From Marchantia polymorpha subsp. ruderalis (Eukaryota; Streptophyta; Marchantiopsida; Marchantiales; Marchantiaceae), in contig AP031353.1 in assembly GCA_037833965.1 (NCBI GenBank), forward strand, positions 25,422,501-25,486,500: a DNA stretch of 64,000 nt, written 5' to 3'. The translations under genes and the position numbers were made by a program. Positions 45,963-57,759 of the stretch are shown in pieces. Positions within the stretch are counted from its first letter, which is position 1. Every line of letters starts with the position of its first letter. Under the pieces are notes generated by a model that had not been told where the DNA came from, did not search any database, and saw only the letters and a program-made list of their open reading frames with translations.

Positions 45963-48205
45963 ATACACAAATATTCTTTCATCGATGAGTAGGAGAATGC
46001 TTATCATAGGTTGCTTACATGACTATCGGGATGAACGGGCGAGGAGGTGGCTGAAGTAAAGGAGAAATGAACCTAGCAACTGCTCTAGTAGAGAGCATTA
46101 TGATAATCAGATTCTGCAGATATCGTTCTGCTCGCTGTTTCTGTATCTTTCGTCCGGAGTGCTGTAACTCCGAAGTCTGAGCTTCGATCAATGTCGTTCG
46201 GACCGCAAAGATGGAGCAAGATTTGTTTGTTATCTGCGAATTCATTTCTTCCTCGTGCCAATATGTTTGGCACAAAGATTAGACGTCGCTACATCTAAAT
46301 CTATAGTGCCAAAGTAAGATACACAGACTAATAAGACAGTTGCATACTGGTGACATTGACCAGCAATGTCAATTACTTGTAGACAGCCATGATTATTTTT
46401 CTACAAATAAAATGTGCTCAAAAGAATTGTATTCTTTCAATGGGTACCTGCAAGATTGTTATAGGCAGTTCTTTAGTTTTTGTATCTTGAAGGGATTGTT
46501 TCAGAAATTTATAAATCAACTTGTTTTCTATCATCGGCGTCTCCGATTGGTATGGCAGCTTTCTCAAGTTGCACTATACAGTCTGCAGAACCCTCCATCT
46601 AATAGTAGTATGCATTAGAACGGCAAGTGATGTGACTGGTTGCTTCGAGTCATCCGTTCTATTTCGTTGATTCTGAAAGCAGCCGTGCTGTTTGAATTTT
46701 CTGAAGCCGTTTCGAAAGATCAGAACCTGATCTTTCGAAACGTGTGTCTTGTCTAGACTGTGAGCCAGAGAAAGCTTCACATTCACATGGAATTCGAACC
46801 TGTTTGTTCTTATCGAGAAACTCTTTGTTCTTCTAGATTAGAATTTGGAGGTTATTCTAGAACATTCCTCTTCATGAAGAAACATGCAATCGCTAGATTC
46901 TAGACGATGGGACGAAAACATTCTACCAAAGGAGAACGGTGAAAGAGTCAGTGAGTTTCTGATCCTGTCGCCTGCTCTTCTCCTATGAATAATTAATATG
47001 AATAGTTGAAGTTTCACGCATTAGGTCCTGAGTATTTCTGCTTTTTATGAAAACTGAAGAATATTAACCTTTATGACCGTAATATGTATGTGAATTTACT
47101 GAGATGAGGCTCCAGTTACTCTACGGTCTGTGATTCAATGCAACTGTCTGATTGTAAGAATCTGTATTGGAGATTGGTTCGTGCTTTGACTCACCGGTCT
47201 CATCGTCTCACTTCCATGGAACATTGAGTGAACTAGCTGATAGATGAAGGGACAAACTGTAACATGCTAGTCATGCAAGCTGAAGCGGCCAGAATTCGGA
47301 TATTCTACGCAGAACATAAGCGCTCTGTAAGAACCAATTTTTGACAGAGGCAGGGCATCAAGAAGTGTTAGAGGGGAACTTACAGATACATTCCAAGGAT
47401 CAGAGCTTGAGCTTAAGAGCATATCGCACTTAGATTCAATATTCTTATATCTTCAGTCTGTGATCGACTTAGTATTTAGTAAAATCTTGAGTATATTTAT
47501 AATATGTGACTATCTTCAGCCCAAAGACGAGCTAGACCTCAGTCGAGCTTACTGATTTTCTAATATCTTAGACGGAATTATTGGTGCCAGTATCAATTTC
47601 AAGAACATCGGGTACGACAGTGTCAACGTTGCATCATCCCTTTTATAAACATGACGGAGAAGGCCTACATAAAACGTAAAACCGACACAATCTGCTTGGG
47701 ACAACGACCTAGTCCCTCTTCTGTTTCTCTCCATCATGTCTGCATCTATGACTGGGAGATCGACATGATAAATCCTTTACTTGAAAACCCTCACATCAAT
47801 TTTCTTAAGAGAAAAAATAAAATGCCACATGTCTTATCGTGGGAAAAATCTGTACATCAAATGCGAGTGACAATTGTAACCGATACTATAACCTCAGACA
47901 GCCACGAGCCTACCTACCGATTACAACTGAGAAGAACGATAAGAAGAACAGTGATTGGCAAAACAGAGCACAAACGACATCGTTCTTCCAAAGACCTGAA
48001 TATGATAGTAATAGAGTGTGGGGACCAGACCAAACAACATTGAAGTTGGTTTTTTGGCTCTTCCCTCGAAACCAAGTGCATCCTTTTACCACCTTCATTC
48101 CGGCTTGCTGTCTTCATCGAAAGCACATTGAAATTCAAGCCATCGAGCATGCATGACGTGGTAATTGTTTCTGTTGAGCACGTTTGTTTCTTCAAGGTGG
48201 CACGA
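45963..48205. other. No gene seen, apart from a hairpin at 46708-46742
   Basis: Intergenic sequence between the dirigent-like gene and the 3' end of the peroxidase gene. Short frames at 46340-46618 and 47651-48043 show no motif. Confidence 0.35.
46708..46742. repeat. Perfect hairpin, 16-bp arms, 3-nt loop
   Basis: Arms 46708-46723 and 46727-46742 are exact reverse complements around 'aac'. It is intergenic. Confidence 0.9.
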
Positions 48206-49679
48206 TCAGTTGATAAACTGACAGTGCTTACGGACCTCGCCTGATGTGCCAGTCAGCAGCTCGATGTTGCCCATCTTCACCATGGCATCAGCAAACTCCT
48301 GGAAGAAGGTGGAACCTGGCGTTGATGATTCAGTCACAACTTGTAGGCCGAGAGGGTTCGTAATGAGCGCAGAATCTGTTGAGAAGACACCTTTACCAGC
48401 TAAAACTTCTTTGAAGTAAAGATCATCAAAAACATTTTTGGTTGGATCCATATCAACAATATTCTCTTTGTTGCCCTTTGGACACTGCTGTCTGAGCCCC
48501 GCAGCGAATGTTGGGTCAAGCGCCGGGTTTGTGAGATCATCTATCCCACTAAAATTATAAAGCTGAGGCTGAATCCCGTTACAGTGACTCCGGCCAATTG
48601 TGTGCGAACCTGTAGATTGGAAGTTGAATTAGGTAAGCTAGAGAACGTGAATACGGGCAGGATTTGGAATCATCAAGCTCCTTAAGGGCACAACTTCCGT
48701 GAAGAAACATATTTCGTCAAGCAGGGAGCTCGCAGTTCTTGGATCACATTCAGCATGACTCATTCTCAGACGGGATGGCTTACCAGAAAGAATCACCATC
48801 TCTCTAGGGGAGAACCCCTTTGCGGCAAAATTTTGCACAAGCTCGTCGAAGTTAAGGTTTGGGAACGGGAGGTTAGTGTCTGCGTTCCTGGCAAGCGAAA
48901 CAAATCCATCTCTGCGTCCCAATAGTACAGGCCACCACGGCCCTCCGACCTGCGACGTTAACAAATCATGTAAGTTTCATGCTTGGACTCCAATGGAAAT
49001 GAGCAGCATCTGTACTGAGCTTGATATCATAATGGAAAGCTGACCTCTGTCTGACCTTATATGTGGCGTCACGTGCTACCAGAGCTAATATGTCAGCGCA
49101 GGACACGACCCCTGGGCAAACATCCTCAATGGCCGCCTTGATCTCGTCGATCTCAGGAATTCCTCTGATCATGAAGTTGGTGAATCCATCTCTCTCCGCC
49201 ACGAAATGAGAAGTTGAGTTGAGGAGAACCGAGCCATCACAGCCCTGTCAGTATACATATTGCAAATGTCAACCCAACTCTCAGTCGACTGGATTCTTCG
49301 ATCGCGTGCAAGTTGCCACACGGACAACAATGCGATGGGCAAGTATTTGCAACTATATGGAGACTGGAATTCGTCAGAGATAAAGCTCACGTCAGTGTTC
49401 TCTCACATTGACCCAGCAGTCATGGAAGTGCAGACGCTGTAGTCCTCCAGCCATGTTTAGATCTGCTGCAAGGATCTTGTCCACCAAGTCGTTGACGATC
49501 GAAGCAGCTTGAGGACAAGAATAATTGTAGTATGACTCGAACAAGGCAAACCCTGATACCGGAGGTGGAGTGCTGTTTGTGACAAAATCTCCATACTCAT
49601 AACAGTCGCAGAACCCTCCGTACATAACCAAGCTCGAGAGAACCAAAAGGATCGAGCATGTTCCTCTTGTCGTTGCCAT
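48206..49679 (-). CDS. Class III (secretory) peroxidase, four exons
   Basis: Exons on the minus strand are 49679-49407, 49244-49056, 48949-48784 and 48609-48206, all with GT-AG introns, giving 343 residues. Residues 1-25 are a signal peptide. The distal haem site is 'RLHFHDCWVNGCDGSVLL' with Arg82 and His86. The proximal site is 'GSHTIGRSHC' with His212. The eight conserved cysteines of the family are present (SCPQ, HDC, GCDG, DVC, VSC, SHC, QQC, KHC). Class III peroxidases use hydrogen peroxide to oxidise phenolics in the apoplast or vacuole. A Trp replaces the usual Phe after HDC. The gene looks intact. It lies about 2.2 kb from the dirigent-like gene, another phenolic-radical family, on the opposite strand. 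Confidence 0.93.
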
Positions 49680-50128
49680 GGTGCACACACTCCCAAGTTC
49701 ACCTTCAATTGGCACGTCCGAGACCTCAAACAAATCCTTGAAGTATCCTCCTGTGAGTGAAACGCTGTCACTGAACCTGAACAACGGAAAAACGAATTCA
49801 TGTGCAGTAAATACTCAAGGAAGAACAATAAAGAGAAGACAACACAGAACACGAAGAACGAAACCAGAACAACGATCTCGATCCAAAAATGGGCAGAACT
49901 TTGATTCTGGACAGGACATTTGGAACGTGCTAGATGGGAATGGAGCACGTATCTGTGCAACTCGCTCTTCGAACAGATGATGTGATAATTTCTCGTCATC
50001 TTTTAGTGCAGGGTGGTGACAGTGTGTGTGAACTTACAAAGAGAAAGATACTTGAAAGCTTGGCCTGGTAATGCTCGAGCTTTGACAGCTCGAGAATACA
50101 AGCGCTGTTCCTCTTGGAGCACCGACCT

Positions 50129-50134
50129 CTTATA
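50129..50134 (-). promoter_or_regulatory. Possible TATA box of the peroxidase gene
   Basis: On the minus strand this reads TATAAG within GGTATAAGAGG, about 450 bp before the ATG at 49679. That distance implies a long 5' UTR or a 5' UTR intron. Confidence 0.35.
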
Positions 50135-50139
50135 CCATC

Positions 50140-51630
50140 TTCCCATTCTTACGGCCGCAGTAAAAGCTCAGCGAGCAGCATGATGGTCACTCCTAGCTCC
50201 ATTGGCTTTCAGCATTGTGGACCCCGCTTGAACTCTGTAAATCCAGCTAGATTCAAAATTTCATACAGGCCATTGGCTGATCTAATCTGCAGCGGAAGGA
50301 ATGGTAAGGAAACGCGTTAAAACCTGCCTCAGTGGACGAGTTTCATCCTTCAAATACACCGAAAGTTGCACTCAGATTTTTCAAGTAATGTTTCTGCATG
50401 GTCTAATTGGTCTAAATGTTCAGAAATACGCATCGTCTTTGCTTGTTATAAGCTGTTGCAAACTTAAATTGGCTTGCCTTTTCACTACTCAGCTAATTAT
50501 TCGACTTTCCTTCGTATCCGGTCATGTAACAGTATCTACCAGTGCAGCTCATACATGATCCAACTGTGTAATATGTATCTTTGGGAATGATCATTTTAAA
50601 CAGAGATCTGAGCATTATTCCTAGGAGCCAATATTTGAGGTGGGACTTCGTCGGGGAAGTGAGGAGTCTATTGACCTACAGAAGATCTGATTGCTCATAA
50701 ACCCTGTTATAAAAATCCAGCGCACGGTTCACTCTACGGCACGGTTTTCGCAGCGAGGTGAATGAGAATAGTTTTACAGAAGCAAGTAGAAGCAGACGAG
50801 GCTCAGACCGTCTCCATTTGTCGCCTTAAACTGTTTCACTCGTACAGAAAAAAACTCTTGCGATTGCACAGTGCAGCTCATCATGAGCTGGGTGCGGACG
50901 AAATGAATATCTCATAAACAAAGACCAAGCACAGCTGCAGAAGCTCGTGAAGGACCGCAGCAATCATCGCAAGAATCTAACTATTACATAAACTATGCTG
51001 CTGTCAGTCTTCGGTTTGCGACGACCCATGGCTTCTAGATGAAGCTCTAGCAACAAATACAAATCTCCATATCACTACACTCGTGCATGTTCAAACATAT
51101 CTGAAACCTCGATTCGAATATCCAGTATAAGGATCCTAGTCAAATTGTCGGTCACATCCGTCCGATCTGGATCAGAGCGAGGATCTCCCCCAAGCCCATA
51201 CGAAATAGCATGGATTGGATGCTTATTCCTTACTGTCAGTCGTTCTTGTATCCTGAAATGTTCAAATTGAGAACATATTCAGAAGTAGAAGAGTGACTGC
51301 AGTATCCACACATTGATCTTAGTTTTGGTCTTACCGTGTTAGAATTCGGAGATAATTTGCAAAGAAACGGGAGCTACCATCAAAACCTACTTTGCCTTCC
51401 TCCGCGTTCATTCTCAAGGTCCACTGATGTTAGACTTGGGCCAATTGATTGGCAGCAAACGTCATCCAGAGATGAATTGGCAAACATAACTAGAGCTGCT
51501 GCATGCCTTACTTTATCAGCTGTCGATAACACCTTAAGTCGGCGAACACAGACGTGACGACGAACAGAATACATGCAATTCCTGGTTATGTTCTTTAGCA
51601 GTGGAAGATGAGCTTAATGTTAAGTGTGTA
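50140..51630. other. No firm gene
   Basis: Non-coding sequence upstream of the peroxidase gene. A minus-strand frame at 51380-51574 looks protein-like but is not recognised. Confidence 0.25.
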
Positions 51631-51672
51631 ATCTCAAGGGTAGAAATTATCCTCTGGAATCTATATAGTTTT

Positions 51673-52010
51673 CTAATAGTGGCAGCAGTTGAGAGACAAT
51701 ATCCTCATGACTTTTTGTCCCATGTATGAGAGCTGCTGAACTTTCCGCTTCACAAAGTTGGAAGTTCCTGCATGCGCTTTTGTACATTTTGGCTGCTTGA
51801 TTCGATCCAGGGATCTCGACTGTGAACACAGCAGATTAGTCAGCAGTTTCAAGTATAAATACACGAACTGATCTGACCCTCCATGCTGGACATACGTTGT
51901 TGTAAGTTAAGAATACGTAATGTTCGAGAACGTGTGGCAATGGGTCCACGGTCAGCCCCACGCAGTCAGCCAAGAGCATGACACTTGCAGAAGTGGATAT
52001 ATGGATCATA
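51673..52010 (-). other. Possible two-exon fragment of an unrecognised gene
   Basis: A minus-strand frame ending 'PHVLEHYVFLTYNN' at 51896 meets a good donor (GTATGTCC). A good acceptor (TTCACAG) precedes 51819, and the joined phase stays open to a stop at 51673. No family is recognised and no start is clear, so this may be a chance arrangement. Confidence 0.2.
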
Positions 52011-53549
52011 AACAGAGCGTGCACACACACAAACAATGCAACTTTACTGCTCTTAACAATCAGGGATTGACCTCAGGGTTGCACAATGAGCACAAGAATT
52101 GGATTGTATATTGAGCTTAAGGCCAATGTTCCGCACGAATCGACCGGACAGACCGCTTCAAGTTTCCAATTGACGTTAGATTTCTCGATTCAGTCGTAGC
52201 AAAACTCAAAACCTCTGGACTCTTCAATGAATTATATAGTAATGAAATGTATTCCGTTGTCTTTTATGTAAAAAGACTGTTCAGTGCGTGTACGGTATGG
52301 GCTACAGTCACTTTAATGTCTAGAGATTTTGGTCTTTCATTTATTGAAGACAGTCATAATAGTTTCAATATAAAATTTCCGAAAATATCTAGAAGAACTA
52401 CTTCTTTCGAGAGATTTGGATTCCATATATTTTTGTTTCAAATGTTATAAATATTTGGCTCTTCGCATGCTACAATTGGTCGTTAGAAGTTATAAACTCA
52501 TGATTGAAAAATGTTTCTCGAATTTTAGTCTTCGATTGCATAGTTTTATGGTTGATTATTTTGAACTATAAAAATAATTTTAAATTATTATTATAGTTCA
52601 AATAAATAAATTGAATAATAAAATCAAACTACAACATTCGATCACAGAAAATTTATTGAGATAATTTGCTCCTCCAATCAAAATAGAATTGTTCTTTGAA
52701 CCATTTGACGTGTAGGAAAAGTGATACCAGAAATTTATATTACAGATAATCATCAAATTCGTAAATTGCAATGGGAAGCTTCCAACTCGGAGTTGACAGA
52801 TTACTCTCAATGTCTCCTACACTAAGACCATCCCGTAACAACAAGTATATTTCTTTATTACAAAATTCTCAAGAGCCAACATATGTGCAGTCCAACAATA
52901 TAACAAATATAGCCCCAAATTCACATGAGTCGTTACTGAGTCAAAGAGCAGTCGCGCGCGAATCTAGTTTCTTGGAACGTCTCGTATGCGGTAGGAGTCA
53001 GGTCTAGTCTGAATCTCAACCGAGAGAAAGCTCGAAAGCGGCCACTTGTGCTCCGATGACATTCAGGATCTGGTGGTTCCAAGCCCGAATCCATACTCCA
53101 TATCCTCAAGTCCTATTTCATCTGCTTACTCTCTTTGACTCTTAAAATTCTCACAGCATATCTTCTGACGTCATCATGTGGTAACGAGCATGGACGTTTA
53201 GACGAATCACATGACTAGGAAAAGTTTCATTCTTTCACGAATAACGTATGTTTATTGTCTTCATAAATATTGAAAGGACACATTTGGAACTAAAATAATG
53301 AATGATACACTATAGCGAAACAACTCTCAATTTCGAGAAAATTACTTGATGTTAATTATCCGCATCGCAGACCCCAAATGATTTTACCCGAGGAGACCCA
53401 CACCCATCTGCCTAACGTCACCCAAGAGTTCAGCAATAAATTTCAGTTGGTCCTAGAAGGAAGCTCGGAATTGGGATTGACCCACGTTGATGGACTCGTC
53501 TGGAATTGATTTGTGCATGACTGAGAATATTATGGCGGTCAAATGCAAG
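52011..53549. other. No gene seen
   Basis: Non-coding; 52480-52770 is strongly AT-rich. Confidence 0.4.
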
Positions 53550-53575
53550 ACAGCACTATCAGCTGATAGTGCTGT
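53550..53575. repeat. Perfect 26-bp palindrome
   Basis: Both strands read identically over 26 bases with no loop, centred on an AGCT-type core at 53561-53564 (cAGCTg). Confidence 0.9.
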
Positions 53576-56370
53576 GCCGCTAGCCGATAGGAAGGGTCAT
53601 AAAAGTGAGGGAAAGGTCTGGAAGGTAAATTCATATTCTTTTTTGCAATGTCTTTATCATGCAATTTGATCATTATGCTACATAGATCATAAAAACTATG
53701 AGTTCAACAACAGATTATTATACGATGTGTCGAGAGAAAAGTACAATCCACTACAACCGCTTGTGTAGATTAACCAGGCAACTCCATATCCCAGAATTCT
53801 CAAATTTCGTACTCTGGATTCACGCAACATTGCCAGAGCGTACTAGAGAGTTACTACGATAAACTATAATTATTAACTCCCCATATATCAATTCTCCAAA
53901 CCTAATAGATGTATTGGGATTTTGTTACCATCACGACTAAAACTTGTCTTGTACTTATGAATGCAAACACGAATTTTACTTGGTTGATGTTTGTTTGGCT
54001 TATGACTTGACGAAACCATATATTGAACACCTACATATGTTGACAAGCATTTCTCATCGATTCTATATATTACTTGTGATCGCTTTAAAAGTCGATGTTA
54101 ATGAATGAAAAAAATTTAATTATAAATATATTACAGTGCATAATAATATTTTCAATGTTCTTAGAAAAATCCAATCTTTAAAATTCTACTTTGTGCCTTT
54201 CTATATCTTGATTATGCAAATTCGGATTTCCTAGTGATGATTTGATATTTATTTATAAATTCTACTTGAAAATTATATCTAAGTAGGTCTTTCTTCCCAG
54301 CTTTTCAGAACCATCGATAATATAGAAAGTTAGTCTAGTGCACTGGTAAATTTTCATCAGAGACATGTAAAGAAGAGATTACAATTTTTATACTTCTTCA
54401 AATATTCTATGTGCTCATGAATCCACTTATAGTATATTTCTTACCTTGTATAGTTCACATTTACAGTTTTTCTTTGAAGTAAGTTAAAGATAAATTTACT
54501 GACCTATGGAGAAATCTGTTTCTCTGTTGAGTGGTCATATTCGATTTCTGTTTAGACCCTACACAGAAAATAATCTAAGTCAGTTAGACAATACTCAGTT
54601 GCTCCTACGAAAGAACAAATAAAACTTCTCATATTGAAACCCGTTATCTTATAAGCCCAGATATCTTGAAGATTCCACGAGGACACTTTGAAAAATCATT
54701 GATCTAGCATCAGAACACAATATCAACTGAAATCAGGCTTCTAACCGATTTTATTTTCAGCTTTCGTATAGCTATTGACCAGATTGAAAATGGGTCCATT
54801 CAGATAGCAAGACAAAATTATTGTGTAAATACTGAACGCTTCTGAGTCATCAGAGTTCCACCTAAATGTCAGAGTACAGTAGAAGAGTTCCACCAAATAG
54901 CTGAGATCCAGAAGCAACGTTGTTTGCTAAGTGATTTACGTAGCAAAGATTTTGGCCACTCATGTACCTAATTACACATTAATATCGTTATTATCTCCTT
55001 ACTATACGCTTGGTGAAGGAATCCTCCGTAGGGCAGATCTGGGCTTCACGTCTGTCTTCTGAATGTACAAGATACCTGAAACAGAAAGATTTTTAGGTAC
55101 GCATGAGTCACTCGGCTGCTTGCCTGGTTCTGTACAGCAGCTGAGCTATGTTTTGAACTTTGATCATGTTATACATGAGGCTGATGGAACTCGGAACTGC
55201 TGTTGTAGCGAATTTCTTTCTCACTCTTGATCGAGAGAGGAAACGCCGAAGACGTCGCTCGGACGTGATATCGAAGGCAATCTGAGATAGATGGAATGTT
55301 TGGACTCTGCAGCACATGACCAGAGTTTCTATATGTTTTAGTGATAGTAGACAAAGTTGGTTCCAGCTCTCTTCCTGAGCAGTAGCTGAATGGAAATATA
55401 CATGGAAAATATTCCCTCATGCCGATGCTTAAGAGCAAGTTCTTCGAGAATCAGTGAGCTATCCTATTTTGAAGAGAATTGGTGTTTTACTGGTACTAAG
55501 CTCACAGCAGGCTTGGCTTGATATTAGGAAAGCTCATGAATGCTTCGTTCAGGCAATACACAGAGTCTAGACAAGACCCGGTGATCCCTCTTTTCCTATA
55601 AATTTAGAGTGGAACTCTTAAATATGAGCCAGTAAACTCCTACTGAGGCTATAGCCACCATGGTAACCAAAATTACCTGGTAGCATGGTGGTCTTGAGAC
55701 ATGACAAACACCAGTGGGTTAGGGTTGTTAGTCTAATTAAATTGAACGCGTATGTCAAGCTAAACTTCTGTACGACTATAAATATTTTAACACTAGAAGA
55801 TATAATATACAACTACCCATGATTATATCGATAGTTGTAGTACTGAGTCTGGACACGGCTTGTGCATGCCAAATGCCATTTTCTGACAATGAGCATCAAT
55901 CATGAACATTATAGAGCATGTACCTTGTTATTCAGATTTCACAAGGTCAGTGACTTCTCGTATGCTTCCTAGTTTGCTTTAGAAAACTACATCTGCATTC
56001 TCGAATCTCTTTGTTCTGATAGCTCAGAGCAACCAATTGTCTTTATAGCTCAACTGATCAAGAAGGAAACCTTTTTTAAATCAAATCTTCAAAAAATCAG
56101 TGACTGTCACTTGATTCCTCCTTCATTTTGGAGATGTGAATCTGCAGCCTAGAAGCACATTCTTTTTAATAGCTCAGAACAACCATCGATTTTTCAACAT
56201 CAGCTGACCCCTTTTAATTGATTCACCAAGCTGAATCCAAACCCTGTCTGCGTTTATGGATCTTGACTAATCAGCACTATGAGCATGAAAGAGAACTGAA
56301 ATTTTCACGAAACACTTACATACTTTAATTATTGTACTGAGAAGTGACGAATCAGGCAATATCTGCCTAC
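53576..56370. other. Mostly AT-rich, no firm gene
   Basis: 53860-54900 is AT-rich and gene-free. A minus-strand frame at 55108-55317 is open but unrecognised. Near 56015-56045 and 56165-56210 an 'atagctcagagcaacca' word and its variant recur about 150 bp apart. Confidence 0.3.
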
Positions 56371-57759
56371 TCAGGCTACAAGCTTCATTCTTTTTCTCTG
56401 CACTTGCTTCTTCTTCGCATCTTCTTCCAGTAGCTGCTTTAGCTGAATGTCAATTTCTTTCTGTTTTGAATTCCACAAAAAGTCAGTTAAATTCGGGAAG
56501 TTGCGCTCCTCAGTCAAAGGTGCAAAGTTTAATACGAACAGATTCCAGAGTCTAAGACCTCAACTCCAGAGTTCATCTCACCTTTAGTACTTTCCCATCT
56601 GCCCATGGATGTGCCACCCACACGTGATTCAGAAGAACTCCGACTTATTGACAAACATGAACGACAGTCACAATTTCAGCTTGTCTGCAGCATCTCAAAA
56701 CCAAAACAGCTATTGATTTGGGAATGCAAGAGAATATCCTAGTCATTTGAATCATTGCAACTCGTTTTTGGAAAGATTTTATTCACCATTTACTTGTTTC
56801 CGTTGCTCTAGTATCAGAGTTTTGCATTTATCAAACACCATCTTCACAGCAGCAGTAACTTGGTCTCTAGACACCTCAACACCTGCAAGTGAAGAAAATT
56901 TGGACATTAGAGTGTCATTTAAATAGAAGCAAGGACTGGCTCTTCAGCAATGTACCACACCGAGGTTGATGATCTCACCTATACCACAACTCTCCTCAAA
57001 TTTTTCTCTATCATAGAACTCTGGACCGACCAGAGCAAAAAATCCGAAGGCAGCTTCAACTTGAGGGACGCTTGTGACCTGCAGCTTGGACAAGGTTGGA
57101 AGTATAAGCGTTGCGTTATAAGCAATTACAGGTAACATAAAAAACATGGAGAAAAGAAAAAGCTCAAGTGCCCGACCTTTCCTGTCGCAATGTACTGCAG
57201 CAGCGTGGGACGATGACACAATGCATTTTTGGGATACTTTCTAGCGACCTGCCGAACCCATGATATATGAGTGATCAGATAAGATATTGTGAAAGCAACA
57301 AGAACCCGGAGACTGTTAGTTTTTCATACTCTTTCAGCGGTAATCACCAAAATATATCCAATGAATGCCAGAAAAGGCTGGACCTCCCAGACCTCCCACG
57401 TTACCAAGTGTAGGAGAAGGCCTGTCGAAATCTTACAGCCTTCATGTAGCTCGGCCTGCGTATAGACCCACCAGAATGTCAGCGCTAGGGCTCGTCTAGA
57501 GCGACGGGCATTGTGGCACCTTCGCAATCTGAGTAAAAGAGTTCAACTCTACACGAAAGATGTTCGTATATCAAGAAGGAAATATTATGATGCACATTGT
57601 GGACTGCTTGGAGTGTAAGAGGCATACCTCTAGGATTACTTCAAGAAGATTGTCTCTGAATTTGGCATTGACAAGTGCTTTCTCAACTGTTTTGACATCC
57701 AATCCAATACTCAGAAACACCTCTCTGACATCGAGACGACTATCTTCGAGAGAAGACAT
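56371..57759 (-). CDS. Stand-alone N-terminal domain of glutaminyl-tRNA synthetase, seven exons
   Basis: Exons on the minus strand are 57759-57628, 57455-57405, 57248-57177, 57078-56979, 56882-56787, 56643-56582 and 56460-56371. All introns are GT-AG and the frame is continuous over 200 codons. The product follows the eukaryotic GlnRS N-terminal region: 'FLSIGLDVKTVEKALVNAKF' (subdomain 1), 'KYPKNALCHRPTLLQYIATG', 'VEAAFGFFALVGPEFYDREK', 'FEESCGIGVEVSRDQVTAAV', then 'VNVGVLLNHVW' and 'HPWADGKVLK' (subdomain 2). The end is lysine-rich. In full enzymes this region is a YqeY/GatB-like tRNA-binding module before the catalytic core. Here a stop follows directly and no HIGH- or KMSKS-type catalytic sequence was seen downstream to 55.8 kb. 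It may be a truncated gene duplicate or a free tRNA-binding protein. Confidence 0.8.
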
